Of a DNA stretch of 64,000 nucleotides, positions 21,638 through 32,809 are shown in pieces (position 1 is the stretch's first letter; the number at the start of each line of letters is the position of its first letter). Below the pieces are notes generated by a model. It ran no database searches and was not told the DNA's origin. It was given only the letters and a program-made list of their open reading frames with translations. Source of the DNA: Corynebacterium qintianiae (lineage in GTDB: Bacteria; Actinomycetota; Actinomycetes; Mycobacteriales; Mycobacteriaceae). The stretch lies in contig NZ_CP064955.1 of the NCBI RefSeq assembly GCF_011038645.2, positions 1,178,001-1,242,000 on the forward strand, written 5' to 3'. The translations under genes were made by a program, and so were the position numbers.

Positions 21638-22683
21638 GAGATTGCAGCGTACGCCTCGCGCATCTCGTCCACGGTCGCATCCTCAATTCTCGTGCAGGAT
21701 CCGAGACCGTCGAGCACGACGAAGCGCACGCGCCCGTCACGGTTCTTTTTGTCGCGGGTCATGGCCTCGTAGAGTTCGTCGAACGCGTCGGCGTCGTAGG
21801 TTGTGGGCAAGCAGATCCCGTCCATGATCTGTTTGTGCATGTCGACGATGTCATCGCCAATCAGCCCGCGGTTGCGTGCGAGGTGCGCGACGAACATCAT
21901 GCCCACGGCGACGGCGTTGCCGTGTCGCCAGGCGTAGTTCTCCCGCAGTTCGATTGCGTGGCCGAGGGTGTGGCCGTAGTTGAGCATCTCGCGCAGGCCC
22001 GACTCCTTGAGATCCTGGCCCACCACAGAAGCCTTGACGGCGACGGAGCGCTCCACCAGCTCGGCGTAATGCGCCTGGGGGTTGTCAAGGTAGAGCTCGA
22101 GGATCCGCGGGTCCGCGATGAAACCGGTCTTGATCAGCTCCGCCGAACCAGAGATCAGCTCCTCTTCGGGGAGGGTGACCAAGCGCTCCAAGTCGATAAA
22201 CACAGAGTCCGGCACGTGGAAACTGCCGACGAGGTTCTTGCCGGCCGCGGTGTTGATTCCGGTCTTACCCCCGACAGCCGCGTCCACCATGCCCAGTAAC
22301 GAGGTCGGCACCTGGATCACCTTGATGCCGCGCATCCACGTCGCGGCCACGAAACCAGCCAGGTCAGTCGCGGCACCTCCGCCAACCCCGACAATCACGT
22401 CCTGGCGGCCGAAACGCTTTTCACCGAGCAGAGCCCACAATCCGGCAGCGACGTCGAGGGACTTTCCACCCTCTGCGTCGGGCACGGGAGCGAGGATGCA
22501 CTCGACATGGCTGGAGGCGAGGTTGCTGCAAATTTCGCGGGCCACCGCCGCCAGCGGCACCTGGTGCACGATGAGAACTTTCCGCGCCCCGATGTCCGCG
22601 ACGCGTTGCGACACTTCGTCCAGGTTGCTGTGCCCGATGTGAACCTTATACGGCGATGGCCCGTTGACCTTGACGACTGTCAT
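21634..22683 (-). CDS. aroB: 3-dehydroquinate synthase
   Basis: Second step of the shikimate pathway: NAD- and metal-dependent cyclisation of DAHP to 3-dehydroquinate. The 349-residue protein shows [45 protein letters not shown] and the metal-binding stretch [12 protein letters not shown] with a further ligand at [20 protein letters not shown] precedes the ATG. It follows aroK by 17 bases. Confidence 0.96.
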   Translation of the reverse strand: MTVVKVNGPSPYKVHIGHSNLDEVSQRVADIGARKVLIVHQVPLAAVAREICSNLASSHVECILAPVPDAEGGKSLDVAAGLWALLGEKRFGRQDVIVGVGGGAATDLAGFVAATWMRGIKVIQVPTSLLGMVDAAVGGKTGINTAAGKNLVGSFHVPDSVFIDLERLVTLPEEELISGSAELIKTGFIADPRILELYLDNPQAHYAELVERSVAVKASVVGQDLKESGLREMLNYGHTLGHAIELRENYAWRHGNAVAVGMMFVAHLARNRGLIGDDIVDMHKQIMDGICLPTTYDADAFDELYEAMTRDKKNRDGRVRFVVLDGLGSCTRIEDATVDEMREAYAAIS

Positions 22684-22700
22684 GCCTTTATTCCTTTCCT

Positions 22701-23258
22701 CTACTGGGAATCGATGATTCCCAGTACCTCTGCCACCACTCGCTGCGGCGGCCGCTCGTCTGTGCGCACCCGGTAATCCGACACCTCGCGGTACAGGTGT
22801 TCGCGGGAGGCGAGGAGGTCGCGGTAGTGCTGGGCGGGATCAGCGGAGCTGAGGACCGGACGTGACGTTTCGTTCGCCGTGCGCCTGATACCCTCCTCCG
22901 CGCTCACGTCGATCCAGACAACGGTGTGGGCTTGCAGGAGCGTGCGGGTGGCGTCGTTAAGCACCGCTCCCCCGCCAAGGCTGACCACGCCGCCGGTGGC
23001 TAGCGCGCGGGCCACGTAGGTCGCCTCGATTTCGCGGAAGCGCTTCTCGCCGTTCTCGACGAACACGTCGCCGCACGCCTTGCCTTCACCCTGTTCAATG
23101 AGTTCGTCCGAATCGACGAGGGGCAGATTCAGCGCGCTCGCTAAACGACGACCAATGGTCGTCTTGCCCGCACCTGGCGGGCCGACGAGGACGACGCGTG
23201 GGCGAGAATGCACCACGGGAGTCACCACGTCGGCGCCGGTGCTGAGTGGCTCAATCAT
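22701..23258 (-). CDS. aroK: Shikimate kinase
   Basis: Phosphorylates shikimate at the 3-hydroxyl. The 185-residue product carries the P-loop GPPGAGKTT (26-34), the shikimate-binding DSDELIEQ, the sequence [11 protein letters not shown] and the lid region NETSRPVL. The N-terminal 18 residues before the first strand are longer than in some relatives. The ATG lies 8 bases inside the aroC end, with GGAGGTCAGG as ribosome site. Confidence 0.95.
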   Translation of the reverse strand: MIEPLSTGADVVTPVVHSRPRVVLVGPPGAGKTTIGRRLASALNLPLVDSDELIEQGEGKACGDVFVENGEKRFREIEATYVARALATGGVVSLGGGAVLNDATRTLLQAHTVVWIDVSAEEGIRRTANETSRPVLSSADPAQHYRDLLASREHLYREVSDYRVRTDERPPQRVVAEVLGIIDSQ

Positions 23259-24468
23259 CCTGACCTCCGAAACTCAAACGCTGTGAAACATAGTCATTGT
23301 AGGAGATAATGTTGCGCTCGACCTCTCGAAGACTGTCGCCGCCGAACTTCTCGGCCACAGCGCGGGCGAGGACAAGAGCCACCATCGCCTCGGCGACGAC
23401 GCCGCCGGCGGGCACGGCACACACGTCCGAGCGCTGGTGGATGCCGGTCGCTGCCTCCCCGGTTGCCATGTCCACCGTGCGCAGCGCGCGCGGGACAGTC
23501 GAGATCGGCTTGAAGGCGGCGCGCACGCGCAGCTGCTCGCCGTTTGTCATGCCCCCCTCGAGACCGCCGGCGCGGTTAGTCAGGCGATGGACCCCGGCGC
23601 CGTCCCGCACCATCTCGTCGTGAGCTGCCGAACCCCGGCGGCGCGCCTCCTCGAAGCCGTCGCCGATCTCCACCCCCTTGACGGACTGGATCCCCATCAC
23701 GGCCGCGGCCAGCTGGGCGTCGAGACGCGCGTCGCCCGAGATGTGGGAGCCGAGGCCGATGGGCAGGCCGTCGACTGCGACCTCGACGATGCCGCCGAGG
23801 GTGTCACCGTCTTTCTTCGCCGCCTCGATGCGGGAGATCATGTCCTCCTCCGCGGCCGTGTCGAACGCCCGCACCGGGGAAGCGTCGACGGCCCCCATGT
23901 CGGCAGGCGTGGGCGCGGCACCGTGGTAGGGAGCGGATTCACCGATGGAGATGACGTGGGAGACGACCTCCACACCGAGGGCCTCGCGCAGAAAAGCGCG
24001 CGCGACGGCTCCGGCCGCGACGCGGGCGGCCGTCTCGCGCGCCGAGGAACGCTCCAAGATGGGACGGGCGTGAAGGTGCCCGTACTTGACCATGCCCGCG
24101 AAGTCCGCGTGGCCCGGCCGCGGACGGGTCAGCTCGGCGCCTCGTCCGGAACTCATGGCCTTGGCCACCTCGGGGTCCTCCATATCCACGGGCTCCGGGG
24201 ACATGATGGTGGTCCACTTCGGCCACTCCGTGTTGCCGATCTGGATGGCAATGGGGCTGCCGATGGTCGCACCGTGGACGATGCCGCTCAGCAGGGTAAG
24301 TTCGTCGGCCTCAAACTTCATCCGCGCACCGCGGCCGTAACCGAGCCGGCGGCGCGCCAGCTGGTGCGCGATGTCGTCTTTGTTGACGGGAACACCGGCC
24401 GGCATGTTCTCAATCATGGCGATGAGCGCCTGGCCGTGCGATTCCCCAGCGGTAGTCCAACGAAGCAT
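23251..24468 (-). CDS. aroC: Chorismate synthase
   Basis: Last step of the shikimate pathway, FMN-dependent formation of chorismate. The 405-residue protein starts [15 protein letters not shown] and contains [36 protein letters not shown] and [21 protein letters not shown], all typical. The start is uncertain between ATG 24468 and ATG 24477 (MLRMLRWTT); neither has a clear ribosome site and 24468 matches the family better. The frame continues upstream as a shadow of the prepilin peptidase gene. Confidence 0.95.
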   Translation of the reverse strand: MLRWTTAGESHGQALIAMIENMPAGVPVNKDDIAHQLARRRLGYGRGARMKFEADELTLLSGIVHGATIGSPIAIQIGNTEWPKWTTIMSPEPVDMEDPEVAKAMSSGRGAELTRPRPGHADFAGMVKYGHLHARPILERSSARETAARVAAGAVARAFLREALGVEVVSHVISIGESAPYHGAAPTPADMGAVDASPVRAFDTAAEEDMISRIEAAKKDGDTLGGIVEVAVDGLPIGLGSHISGDARLDAQLAAAVMGIQSVKGVEIGDGFEEARRRGSAAHDEMVRDGAGVHRLTNRAGGLEGGMTNGEQLRVRAAFKPISTVPRALRTVDMATGEAATGIHQRSDVCAVPAGGVVAEAMVALVLARAVAEKFGGDSLREVERNIISYNDYVSQRLSFGGQDD

Positions 24469-24481
24469 GCGCAACATTGTC

Positions 24482-24886
24482 TCACAGGTCAGGCCCGCAT
24501 AACCCATAGAGTGCGACGAGCCAGGCCGCCACGAGCATCGACGGCCCGTGCGCGAGGACTGCGCGGCGGGTGACAAGCGCGCCGAGCAGGGTGAACAGGC
24601 TGGACAGCAGGACGACCGCCACCACGGCGCCGGCTCCGCCGACCGCCGCGCACACCACCCCGAGGGGAAGCGCCAGCTTGACGTCTCCCCCGCCGACACC
24701 CTTGCCCGACGCGAGGTAGGCGGCAGGCCACGCCAAACCCCACAGGCCAACCGGCCACGCCAGAATCGCGGCGGAGGCGAGGCATACCGCGGGCAACGTG
24801 AGCCAGTCCGGCAGGCGCAGCCGCGTCACGTCGTAGTACACCAGAGCGGCGCTCCACCCTAGCGCCGCCAACCCCCCGATCAACAT
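24482..24886 (-). CDS. Prepilin peptidase-like membrane protein (A24 family)
   Basis: 134-residue hydrophobic protein with four or so membrane spans. It carries the aspartate motifs of type IV prepilin peptidases: [16 protein letters not shown] (first Asp) and [16 protein letters not shown] (GxGD, second Asp). It lacks the N-methylase domain, like the short archaeal and Tad/Flp-type enzymes. No pilin or secretion genes are in this window, so its substrate must lie elsewhere. It sits between aroC and aroE, as in related species. Confidence 0.85.
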   Translation of the reverse strand: MLIGGLAALGWSAALVYYDVTRLRLPDWLTLPAVCLASAAILAWPVGLWGLAWPAAYLASGKGVGGGDVKLALPLGVVCAAVGGAGAVVAVVLLSSLFTLLGALVTRRAVLAHGPSMLVAAWLVALYGLCGPDL

Positions 24887-24901
24887 GCCGGGGAGTCTAC
24901 G

Positions 24902-25723
24902 TCACCCAGTCTGACGCTGGCGGTGCTCCACGAGCGCCGCGCGCATCGCATCGCGGGGGGCAGCGACACCGGTGAACTGCTCGAACTGAGAGAAAGATTG
25001 CTCGGCGAGCATGACTAGGCCGCCCACTGACGTGTACCCGTTGGAAGCCGCCGCAGTCGCCAAGGGTGTCGGCCACGGGTCGTAGATGACGTCGAGCACG
25101 GGCGCGTGGGCTAGCGCGCCAGCGTGCTCATCCAATGCGCGGGCGGGAACGGTGGAGACGATCACGTCCGCCTCCACCGCCAGCGCCTCGATATCCGCGT
25201 CGAAGGTGGCGAAATCCAGGTCGGCACCGCGCACCAGCGGCGCGACCTCGGCGGAGCGGTCGCTGCGGTTGAGCACAGTGAGCTTGTCGACGCCCCGCTC
25301 CCCCAACGCCCACAGCGCTGGCCGGGCAGTACCCCCGGCACCGATGACAAGGGCCGACGACACAGGGACCCCGCCCAGCAAGGCGTCCAGTGCCCCTGTA
25401 ATGCCCTCGCAGTCGGTGTTGTCCGCGCGCCACCCACCGTCGATCCGTGTCAGTGTGTTCGCGGAACCAATCGCCGCTGCGCGTTCGCTGACCTCGGTGG
25501 CGAACTCGAGGGCGGCGAATTTTGCCGGCATGGTCACGGAGAATCCGCGGAAGGATCCATCCGAGCCGGCCACGACCCCCGGCAGCTGGTCTGCCGTGCA
25601 CTCGATCCGGGAGTACTGCCAGCCGCTGAGGCCAGCCGCGGCGTAACCCGCGTTGTGCAGCACCGGTGACAGGGAGTGCTCAATGGGTGAGCCCAGGACA
25701 GCGGCGCGGTGCGTGACCTGCAT
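24902..25723 (-). CDS. aroE: Shikimate dehydrogenase
   Basis: NADPH-dependent reduction of 3-dehydroshikimate to shikimate. The 273-residue product has HRAAVLGSPIEHSLSPVLHNAGY, the substrate segment GFSVTMPAKFAAL (family NVTxPxK with Ser for Asn), NTDCEGI and the Rossmann motif VIGAGGTARPALWAL (GAGGTA, usually GAGGAA). The ATG at 25723 overlaps the mltG stop by one base. Corynebacteria often have several AroE paralogues; this one is beside aroC and probably biosynthetic. Confidence 0.92.
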   Translation of the reverse strand: MQVTHRAAVLGSPIEHSLSPVLHNAGYAAAGLSGWQYSRIECTADQLPGVVAGSDGSFRGFSVTMPAKFAALEFATEVSERAAAIGSANTLTRIDGGWRADNTDCEGITGALDALLGGVPVSSALVIGAGGTARPALWALGERGVDKLTVLNRSDRSAEVAPLVRGADLDFATFDADIEALAVEADVIVSTVPARALDEHAGALAHAPVLDVIYDPWPTPLATAAASNGYTSVGGLVMLAEQSFSQFEQFTGVAAPRDAMRAALVEHRQRQTG

Positions 25724-26871
25724 TAGCGTTGGGAGTCCAAGACGCCGGACTCGTAGGCGCGCTGGGTATCTTCGAGGTGCTGCTCGAAGGTGTCGTTGAA
25801 CACCGTCGTGCCGTCCTTGTCGACCGTGACGAAGAACAGCCAGTTGCCCTCCGCCGGGTTCTCCATCGCGGTGATGGCCTCCATCGACGGCGACGCAATC
25901 GGCGTCTCCGGCAGGCCGTCCATGGCGTAGGTGTTCCACGGGGTCACGCGCTGGCGGGCGGTGTCGCCCGTCGCCACCTCGACGGTGGGCAGGTCGTAGT
26001 TGACGGTGGAGTCGAACTCGAGACGCATCGGGGTCTTGAGGCGGTTGAGGATCACGCGCGCGACCTTGTCGAACTCCCCTGCCGGGGCCTCGCGCTCGAC
26101 CAGCGACGCCGCGACGAGCAGCTCGTACGGCGTCAGGCCGACGGCTTGCGCGCGGGCGACGATGTCAGTCGCCTCGTACTGGCTGGCGGAGCGGGTGATG
26201 AGGTCGGAGAGGATCGCATCCGCGTCCGCACCCGGGTCCACGGTGTACTCGCCCGGTGCAATGAGCCCCTCGAGCCGCTTCGGGTCGCCCGCGCGGGCCG
26301 CTACGGTCTCCACCGCCCACTCGGGGACGCCGAGCTGGGCTGGGTCGGCGTTCGCGGCGACGTCGTGAAGCTTTTCCGCGGTCACACAGTCCTGCGTCGG
26401 TTTATCCCCGCACGACACCTGCTGAATCTGCGAGTAAATGCCCTGGCGGGTCTGGCCGCCGACGACGTTGACGTCCATCAGGGTGGCGCCACCGTGGACT
26501 TGGAGCGGGATGATGCGGTTGGCCGGGTCAAGCAGCGCGGCGACGGCCGCGTCAGCGCTCATCCCGGACTGGAGGCGGTAGAAACCGGGCTGGATGCTGT
26601 GGGAGTCGGGGTTGGCCATCGCCGCGGACTGGAAGGCGGAGTTGGATTTCACAATGCCCTTCTCCTCCAGCTGGGGGCCCAGGGCGGAGACGCTGGAGCC
26701 CTCGGCGATCTCGACCACCTGCTCCTCTCCGGTACCAGCGCCGCGGAAGTCTCCCCCGCCAGAGTTGCGCGAGAGCGCAATCCACGCGATGAGGCCCACG
26801 ATAAGCAGGATGGAAACGACGACGACGGCGGTGCCGCGGGTGCGCTGCCCGGAAAGCTGTCGAGAATTCAC
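25723..26871 (-). CDS. mltG: Endolytic murein transglycosylase (YceG/MltG family)
   Basis: Cleaves nascent peptidoglycan strands at the membrane. The 382-residue protein has a short cytoplasmic N-terminus, one membrane span at about 14-33, a LysM-like region and the catalytic domain with [23 protein letters not shown] (Glu259 the likely catalytic residue) and [11 protein letters not shown] near the C-terminal third. Two cysteines at about 154 and 162 could form a disulfide outside the cell. The GTG at 26871 has AAGGAG upstream and overlaps the ruvX stop by 4 bases. Confidence 0.93.
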   Translation of the reverse strand: MNSRQLSGQRTRGTAVVVVSILLIVGLIAWIALSRNSGGGDFRGAGTGEEQVVEIAEGSSVSALGPQLEEKGIVKSNSAFQSAAMANPDSHSIQPGFYRLQSGMSADAAVAALLDPANRIIPLQVHGGATLMDVNVVGGQTRQGIYSQIQQVSCGDKPTQDCVTAEKLHDVAANADPAQLGVPEWAVETVAARAGDPKRLEGLIAPGEYTVDPGADADAILSDLITRSASQYEATDIVARAQAVGLTPYELLVAASLVEREAPAGEFDKVARVILNRLKTPMRLEFDSTVNYDLPTVEVATGDTARQRVTPWNTYAMDGLPETPIASPSMEAITAMENPAEGNWLFFVTVDKDGTTVFNDTFEQHLEDTQRAYESGVLDSQR

Positions 26872-27362
26872 TGCTGAGTCTCCTTGAGTTTGGTGAGTCG
26901 GCCATCGAGCCACGATTGAAGAATTTCCACCGCGGCGGCTTGGTCGATGAGTCGGCGACCCGCCTTTTCGCTGACACCGGAGGAACGGAGAGCATGGGTG
27001 GCGGCGACGGTGGTCAGCCGCTCATCCCCCATCCTGACAGCGACGTCACTGCGCCGCCGGATCCGGAATGCGATCTCCTTGGCGTGTTTCACACTTGCGG
27101 ATCCGTTGCCCTTCAGATCCCGCGGCAGACCGACGACAACTTCGACGGCGTCGTACTCCCCGATGAGGGCGAGGATGCGCTCGATGTCCGCGCCGTCGCG
27201 GTCCTTGAAACCGGTCACCCGGTCGACGGTTTCCACAGGCATGGCAAGACGCGCCTCCCGGTCGGAGGCTGCGACGCCGATGCGCACCGTTCCGACATCG
27301 AGCCCGATGCGGCGCCCCTCGCCGGGGTCGTCCACACCAGGTGTGTCGGGGTGCACCTTCAT
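26868..27362 (-). CDS. ruvX: Putative pre-16S rRNA nuclease / Holliday junction resolvase-like (YqgF)
   Basis: RNase H-fold protein; in E. coli YqgF matures the 16S rRNA 5' end. The 164-residue product has [17 protein letters not shown] (first catalytic Asp), [16 protein letters not shown] and [13 protein letters not shown], with [14 protein letters not shown] at the end. Between alaS and mltG, the usual order alaS-yqgF-mltG-aroE. Confidence 0.93.
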   Translation of the reverse strand: MKVHPDTPGVDDPGEGRRIGLDVGTVRIGVAASDREARLAMPVETVDRVTGFKDRDGADIERILALIGEYDAVEVVVGLPRDLKGNGSASVKHAKEIAFRIRRRSDVAVRMGDERLTTVAATHALRSSGVSEKAGRRLIDQAAAVEILQSWLDGRLTKLKETQQ

Positions 27363-27456
27363 ACGTCAGTCCTCGCTCGGGCTTCTACAGTCTTGCCTCG
27401 GACCCACTTTGTGTCCGGTTCGTTATCTTACGGTACGGGAAACGAACTGCGGGTAA

Positions 27457-30126
27457 CTACCGCTGGGCCAACTCGTCGCGCACCGCACCCAACGCGGCGG
27501 TGATCCCTTGCACGTCCGAGCCTGAGCCCTGCGCGAGATCAGGCTTTCCGCCACCCTTGCCGGCGACGTATCCGCCGATGAGCTTGACTAGGTCGCCGGA
27601 CTTCACACCCGCGTCGACAGCCGCTTTCGTCGCCGCTGCAGCGAAGGGGACCTTGCCGCCGTCCGTTGAGGCCAGCACGACCACACCCGGTTCGGCGCCG
27701 AGGCGCTCGCGCACGTCCGCGGCCACGGTGCGCAGGTCTCCCGCGCCGATGCCGTCGGGCAGCTGCAGCGCCACGAGGGTGAACGAGCCGACGCGCTCCG
27801 CCTTGGCCACGTAGTCCGCCGTCTGGCTGACCAGCTGCTGGCGGTGCAGTGCCTCGATCTCTTTCTCGGCGGCGCGGAGGCGCTCGGTGAGCTGGGCGAT
27901 CCGGTCAGGCAGCTGCTCAGTCGGGGTCTTCAACTCGGCGGCCAGACCGGAGGCGAGGGCGGCTTCGCGTGAGAAGTAACGGAAGGACTCCAATCCCGAA
28001 TATGCCTCGATGCGGCGGGCACCGGACCCGACGGAGGACTCGCCCAGCACGGCGACCGGGCCAATCTGCGAGGAGTGGGCCACATGGGTGCCGCCGCACA
28101 GCTCGATCGAGAACGGGCCGCCGATCTCCACAACGCGGACGCTGTCACCGTAGTTTTCACCGAACAGCGCCATGGCGCCCATCGCCTTCGCCTCCTTCAG
28201 GGAGGTCTCGATGGTGTTGACGGCGAAATCGGCGTCGACTGCCTGGTTGGTGATAGTGGTGATCTCACGCAGCTGCTCCTCGCTGAGCTGCTCGGTGTAG
28301 TTGAAGTCGAAGCGCAGGTAACCGGGCTTGTTCAGCGAGCCAGCCTGGACTGCCGTCGGGCCGAGCACCTGGCGCAGCGCGGCGTGAATGAGGTGTGTTG
28401 CGGTGTGTGCCTGGCGTGCGCCGTGCCGCCATGCACCGTCGACCTCGGTGGTGACGGCTTGTCCCACATCGAGCCCGCCGTTCTGCACGGTGGCCTTGTG
28501 CACCCACAGTTTCTTGCCTATCTTCTGCACGTCGTTGACGTTGAGCACCGTGTCGCCCACGACGATGCGCCCGCGGTCGCCCATCTGGCCGCCCGCTTCG
28601 GCGTACATCGGCGTGACGTCGAGGATGACCTCTACCTCATCGCCCTGGGACACCTCGCCTACCTTCTCGCCCTCGCGCACGAGGCCGATGACGGTACCGT
28701 CATGGGTCAGTTCGCTAAAGCCGACGAACTCTGTGGGGGCGGAGTCGACCCACTCACGGTAGAGCGACTCATCGACGTTGCCCTGCTTCTTCGCCTTGTT
28801 GTCCGCCTTGGCGCGCTGGCGTTGGGCGGCCATCTCGGTGTTGAAGGCGTCCATGTCCACCTCGAGGCCGGCCTCTCGCGCCATTTCGAGGGTGAGGTCG
28901 ATGGGGAAGCCGTACGTGTCGTGCAGCTCGAAGGCCTGAGCGCCCGGCAGAGTAGCGGCACCGGAGGACTTGATGGACGCCGCGGCCTCTTCGAAGCGGT
29001 GGGTTCCGGATTCCAGGGTCTTCATGAAGGCCCTCTCCTCGGCGGTGGCGACGCGCAGAATTCGCTCGCGGTTCTCCGCAATCTCCGGGAAGGACGGGGT
29101 CATGGTGTCCGTGATCGTGTTCATGAACGTCTCCAGCACGTGGCCGGTCGCACCCAGCAGGCGGGCGGAGCGCACGATACGGCGCAGCAGGCGGCGCAGG
29201 ATGTAGCCGCGCCCCTCGTTCGACGGGGTCACGCCGTCGAGGATGACCATCATGGCGGTGCGCGAGTGGTCGGCGATCACGCGGAACCGGACGTCGTCAA
29301 GCGTGTTGCCCGTGTTGTAGGCGCCGCCGGTGAGGTCGACGGCCGCGTCGATGACGGGCCGCAGCAGGTCCGTTTCGTACACATTGTCCACACCTTGCAG
29401 GATGCACGCGACGCGTTCCACACCCATGCCGGTATCGATGTTCTTCTTCGGCAGCTCGCCAATGATTTCGAAACCGCCCTTCTTATCGCCCGCGCCGCGG
29501 ATGGACTCCATGAACACCAGGTTCCAGATCTCCAGGTAGCGCGTGTCGTCGGCGATCGGGCCACCTTCTTTTCCATGCTCGGGGCCGCGGTCGTAGTAAA
29601 TTTCGGAACACGGGCCGCAGGGCCCGGGCACTCCCATGGACCAGAAATTGTCCTCCATTCCCATGCGCTGGATGCGCTCGGCGGGCACGCCGATCTTCTT
29701 CTCCCAGATGTCAGCCGCCTCGTCGTCGTCGAGGTAGACGGTGACCCACAGGCGCTCCGGGTCAAGGCCGTACCCGCCCTGCTCCGCGGGGTCAGTCAGC
29801 AGCGACCACGCGTGGGTGATCGCTCCCTCCTTGAAGTACTGGCCGAACGAGAAGTTGCCCGCCATCTGGAAGAACGTGTTGTGGCGGGTGGTGATACCCA
29901 CCTCCTCGATGTCGAGAGTGCGCACACACTTCTGGATCGACGTGGCGGTTCCGCTCTCGAACGGCGGGGTCTGCTGGCCCAGGAAGTAGGGCTTGAACGG
30001 CACCATGCCCGCATTGACGAACAGCAGCGTCGGGTCGTCCAAGATCAGCGACGCGCTCGGCACCGGCGTGTGCCCTGCGTTGGCAAAGTGCTGGGTGAAG
30101 CGCTCTCGGATCTCATGAGTCTGCAC
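27457..30126 (-). CDS. alaS: Alanyl-tRNA synthetase
   Basis: Charges tRNA-Ala. Complete 889-residue protein: class II catalytic core from [15 protein letters not shown] with motif 2 around [17 protein letters not shown], tRNA-binding domain, editing domain with [16 protein letters not shown] (HxxxH) and the zinc-binding [15 protein letters not shown], and the C-terminal DHHA1 domain ending [14 protein letters not shown]. The start is GTG at 30126 behind AAGGAC. A large open frame on the opposite strand is a shadow. Confidence 0.97.
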   Translation of the reverse strand: MQTHEIRERFTQHFANAGHTPVPSASLILDDPTLLFVNAGMVPFKPYFLGQQTPPFESGTATSIQKCVRTLDIEEVGITTRHNTFFQMAGNFSFGQYFKEGAITHAWSLLTDPAEQGGYGLDPERLWVTVYLDDDEAADIWEKKIGVPAERIQRMGMEDNFWSMGVPGPCGPCSEIYYDRGPEHGKEGGPIADDTRYLEIWNLVFMESIRGAGDKKGGFEIIGELPKKNIDTGMGVERVACILQGVDNVYETDLLRPVIDAAVDLTGGAYNTGNTLDDVRFRVIADHSRTAMMVILDGVTPSNEGRGYILRRLLRRIVRSARLLGATGHVLETFMNTITDTMTPSFPEIAENRERILRVATAEERAFMKTLESGTHRFEEAAASIKSSGAATLPGAQAFELHDTYGFPIDLTLEMAREAGLEVDMDAFNTEMAAQRQRAKADNKAKKQGNVDESLYREWVDSAPTEFVGFSELTHDGTVIGLVREGEKVGEVSQGDEVEVILDVTPMYAEAGGQMGDRGRIVVGDTVLNVNDVQKIGKKLWVHKATVQNGGLDVGQAVTTEVDGAWRHGARQAHTATHLIHAALRQVLGPTAVQAGSLNKPGYLRFDFNYTEQLSEEQLREITTITNQAVDADFAVNTIETSLKEAKAMGAMALFGENYGDSVRVVEIGGPFSIELCGGTHVAHSSQIGPVAVLGESSVGSGARRIEAYSGLESFRYFSREAALASGLAAELKTPTEQLPDRIAQLTERLRAAEKEIEALHRQQLVSQTADYVAKAERVGSFTLVALQLPDGIGAGDLRTVAADVRERLGAEPGVVVLASTDGGKVPFAAAATKAAVDAGVKSGDLVKLIGGYVAGKGGGKPDLAQGSGSDVQGITAALGAVRDELAQR

Positions 30127-30206
30127 GTGCGATGTCCTTACATTCTGGGGTGACGTAAATCGCGAACCACTTTACCCGCGTCCCCGCTGGCACCCGTTGT
30201 CGCCGT

Positions 30207-31556
30207 TCACTTACCGCGCACCATGCGGCGCAACCGCCCGAGATATTCCTTGATCCGATTCTCGGCGCCGTGCTCGGACGGTTCGTAGTACACGGCGTCG
30301 TCGAGGCCTTCGGGAATGTAGCGTTGCTCCACCACGCCGCGCGGGTAGTCGTGCGGGTACTCGTAACCCACGGCATTACCCATCGCCTCGGCGTTCTTGT
30401 AATGGCCGTCGCGCAGATGCGGCGGTACGGGCCCGGCCTTGCCCTCGGCGACATCGGCCTGCGCCCGGTTGATAGCGGTGTAGACAGCGTTGCTTTTCGG
30501 CGCAGTGGCGAGGTGCACCGTCGCCTGCGCCAGCGCGAGACGGCCCTCGGGCATGCCAATGAACTGCACTGCCTGCGCGGCAGCGGAGGCAGTCTGCAGC
30601 GCGGTCGGGTCGGCCATGCCGATATCTTCGGAAGCGTGGATGACCAGCCGGCGGGCGATGAACCGGGGGTCCTCCCCTGCCTCGATCATCCGCGCGAGGT
30701 AGTGCAGCGCGGCGTCGACATCGGAACCTCGGATGGATTTGATGAACGCGGAGACCACGTCGTAGTGCTGGTCGCCGTCGCGGTCGTAGCGCACCACGGC
30801 ACGGTTGACGCTGTCGCGGACCACCTCAACCGTGATGGTTTCGCCCTCGCCGACCGCCTCCGCCGCAGCCTCGAGGTAGGTCAGCGCGCGCCGGGCGTCG
30901 CCGCCAGCCAGTAGCACTAGCTGCTCCCGGGCCGCGCTGTCGAGCGCCTTCGCCCCGCCGACACCGCGGTCTTCCTCCATCGCGCGGTCGAGTACGCGCC
31001 CGATGTCGGAGGGCTCGAGCGAGTGCAGCTGAAGCAGGAGGGAACGCGACAGCAGTGGAGCCACGACGCTAAACGACGGGTTCTCCGTCGTTGCGGCAAC
31101 CAGGAGCACGGTCCGGTTTTCCACCGCGGCCAGCAGCGCGTCCTGTTGCGTCTTGGAAAACCGGTGAACCTCGTCAATGAACAGCACCGTCTTCTCCCCC
31201 CGCGCCAGGTCGCGGCGGGCATGGGCGATGACTTCACGGACCTCTTTGACGCCGGAAGAAAGGGCGGAAAGGCCGACGAAATTCTGGCCCATCGTCGACG
31301 CGATCAGTGAAGCGACCGTGGTTTTCCCGGTGCCGGGCGGGCCGTAGAGGATAACGGATGCCGCGCCGGATCCCTCAACGAGGCGGCGCAGCGGCTTGCC
31401 CTTCCCGAGGACGTGCTCCTGCCCCACGACCTCGTCGAGGGTGCGCGGACGCATCCGCGCGGCCAGCGGAGCCGACTCCCCGACCTCGAACAGACTGGAG
31501 CCGCGGCTGCCTGCCGAGCTCGCCGCCTGCTCGTTTCCGAACAAACCCTCCTGCAT
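30207..31556 (-). CDS. rarA: Replication-associated recombination protein RarA (MgsA)
   Basis: AAA+ ATPase related to clamp loaders and RuvB that acts at stalled forks. The 449-residue protein has [17 protein letters not shown], Walker [11 protein letters not shown] (71-80), Walker [13 protein letters not shown], sensor 1 ATTENPSF and the C-terminal tetramerisation domain ([47 protein letters not shown]). It lies 80 bases after alaS on the same strand (upstream gene) and 10 bases from the kinase-like gene. Confidence 0.94.
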   Translation of the reverse strand: MQEGLFGNEQAASSAGSRGSSLFEVGESAPLAARMRPRTLDEVVGQEHVLGKGKPLRRLVEGSGAASVILYGPPGTGKTTVASLIASTMGQNFVGLSALSSGVKEVREVIAHARRDLARGEKTVLFIDEVHRFSKTQQDALLAAVENRTVLLVAATTENPSFSVVAPLLSRSLLLQLHSLEPSDIGRVLDRAMEEDRGVGGAKALDSAAREQLVLLAGGDARRALTYLEAAAEAVGEGETITVEVVRDSVNRAVVRYDRDGDQHYDVVSAFIKSIRGSDVDAALHYLARMIEAGEDPRFIARRLVIHASEDIGMADPTALQTASAAAQAVQFIGMPEGRLALAQATVHLATAPKSNAVYTAINRAQADVAEGKAGPVPPHLRDGHYKNAEAMGNAVGYEYPHDYPRGVVEQRYIPEGLDDAVYYEPSEHGAENRIKEYLGRLRRMVRGK

Positions 31557-31566
31557 TAGGCCGGTC

Positions 31567-32799
31567 CTAGCTCAGCCGGCGGGCGACGCTGCGGGCGAAT
31601 TCGGAGATCACCAGGTACGCCGTGTCGCGCCCGGTTCCCGCGTAGCGTCCCAGCGCCTCGAACGTCTCGTACAGGTCGCGCCGGACGAGCTTCTCGTCAT
31701 GGGTGAAGGGGCCCTCTGTGGCGGGGCGCAGCAAGTCGCCGCTGACCTCGAACTCCTCAAGGTGCATTGCCGAACCGACCTCGACACCCGCCGCCGCGAA
31801 GTCGGCGGCGATGGTCTCGTCATGGTCCCACACGTCGCCGAGCGCATTGACGTTGAGCACCGAGACACTCGACAGCGCCCAAGCGACGAGCGCGGCGGTG
31901 ATCCGGGCTTGAAGCGTGTCCTCGTGCAAGACCTCGGGCCAGATCCCACCGACTTCGCGAACCCACGTGTCCACGAACACCTGCACCTCGTCATCGCTGA
32001 TCGGCAGCGTGGAGATGTAGTTGGGGAACCCGGCGATGACGAAGGCGAGGTCGAAAGTGACATCGCGGAAACCCGCCCACTCGTAGTCGAGGAAGTGGAC
32101 CGAGTTCGAGTAGATGACGTTGTCCGGTGCCAGGTCGAACGGCGTGAACGCGCGGTTTCCACCCGTGAGAAGCCGCGAGCTCATGTTTCCGGCAGTTACG
32201 CGGACCTCGTTCGGGATCTCAAGACCGGACTGCTCCACCATCTCGAGCCCGACGCGGATTCGGTGCAAGAGGATGCGGTCGCGCAGATTCTGCACGCCCG
32301 CCGTGCCCGTGTGAATCTTCGTCAGTCGCGAAAACAGCACGTTGAAGGCTGCTTCCTTGCCTGCGGTGCCGGCATGCATCCTGCCGAGCGCCGCCCCGAG
32401 GGTACGCAGGACGTTCACTCGCTTCTCCGGGTCGGAATCTGTGAGCAGCGACTCAAGGGTGTCCCCGTCCCCAGAGTCGGTAATGATGACGATGCGCTGG
32501 TCCACGTCGTAACCGAGCAGCACAGGCCCGGGCCGGACGTCCTCGCTCAGCGACGTGGTGAACTGGTACGCACCCACTTCGCGCAGGTAGGCGGCGTCTT
32601 CGACCGGGTCCCCGGTTAACGGAGAGTGCTTGACGACGACCGAGCGGTGCTGCAGGAAAGGATTCGCGGCCACCTTTGCCCTATATACGCCCGCGAATCC
32701 TGACCCGGGCAACCGGGTGGCGTCGATAAGCTTCTGCGATCCGCCGTAGCGGCGGGTGAGGATTGCCTCTGCCGCCGTGATGACGTCGCTTCGCTCCAT
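31567..32799 (-). CDS. APH/choline-kinase-fold protein of unknown substrate
   Basis: 410-residue protein of the aminoglycoside phosphotransferase-like fold. A likely ATP lysine is in SVVVKHSPL (Lys57); the catalytic loop reads [12 protein letters not shown] (221-228 core), keeping the Asp and Asn but with Phe where the family usually has His-Gly; the metal-binding segment is FLDYEWAGF (237-244). The C-terminal third is helical and unassigned. The ATG at 32799 is preceded by AAGGAG. It follows aspS by 10 bases. It is not reliable evidence of antibiotic resistance; the substrate is unknown. Confidence 0.75.
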   Translation of the reverse strand: MERSDVITAAEAILTRRYGGSQKLIDATRLPGSGFAGVYRAKVAANPFLQHRSVVVKHSPLTGDPVEDAAYLREVGAYQFTTSLSEDVRPGPVLLGYDVDQRIVIITDSGDGDTLESLLTDSDPEKRVNVLRTLGAALGRMHAGTAGKEAAFNVLFSRLTKIHTGTAGVQNLRDRILLHRIRVGLEMVEQSGLEIPNEVRVTAGNMSSRLLTGGNRAFTPFDLAPDNVIYSNSVHFLDYEWAGFRDVTFDLAFVIAGFPNYISTLPISDDEVQVFVDTWVREVGGIWPEVLHEDTLQARITAALVAWALSSVSVLNVNALGDVWDHDETIAADFAAAGVEVGSAMHLEEFEVSGDLLRPATEGPFTHDEKLVRRDLYETFEALGRYAGTGRDTAYLVISEFARSVARRLS

Positions 32800-32809
32800 G
32801 GGGGTCTCC

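Noticed and set aside
24469..24750. Upstream extension of the aroC frame
   Set aside because: It lies inside the prepilin peptidase gene in another frame and shows no chorismate synthase similarity before [12 protein letters not shown].
28075..30153. 692-codon open frame opposite alaS
   Set aside because: Antisense shadow of alaS with the same low-complexity composition and no ribosome site.
31567..32799. Aminoglycoside resistance gene
   Set aside because: Only the fold matches; the catalytic loop differs and the context is housekeeping.
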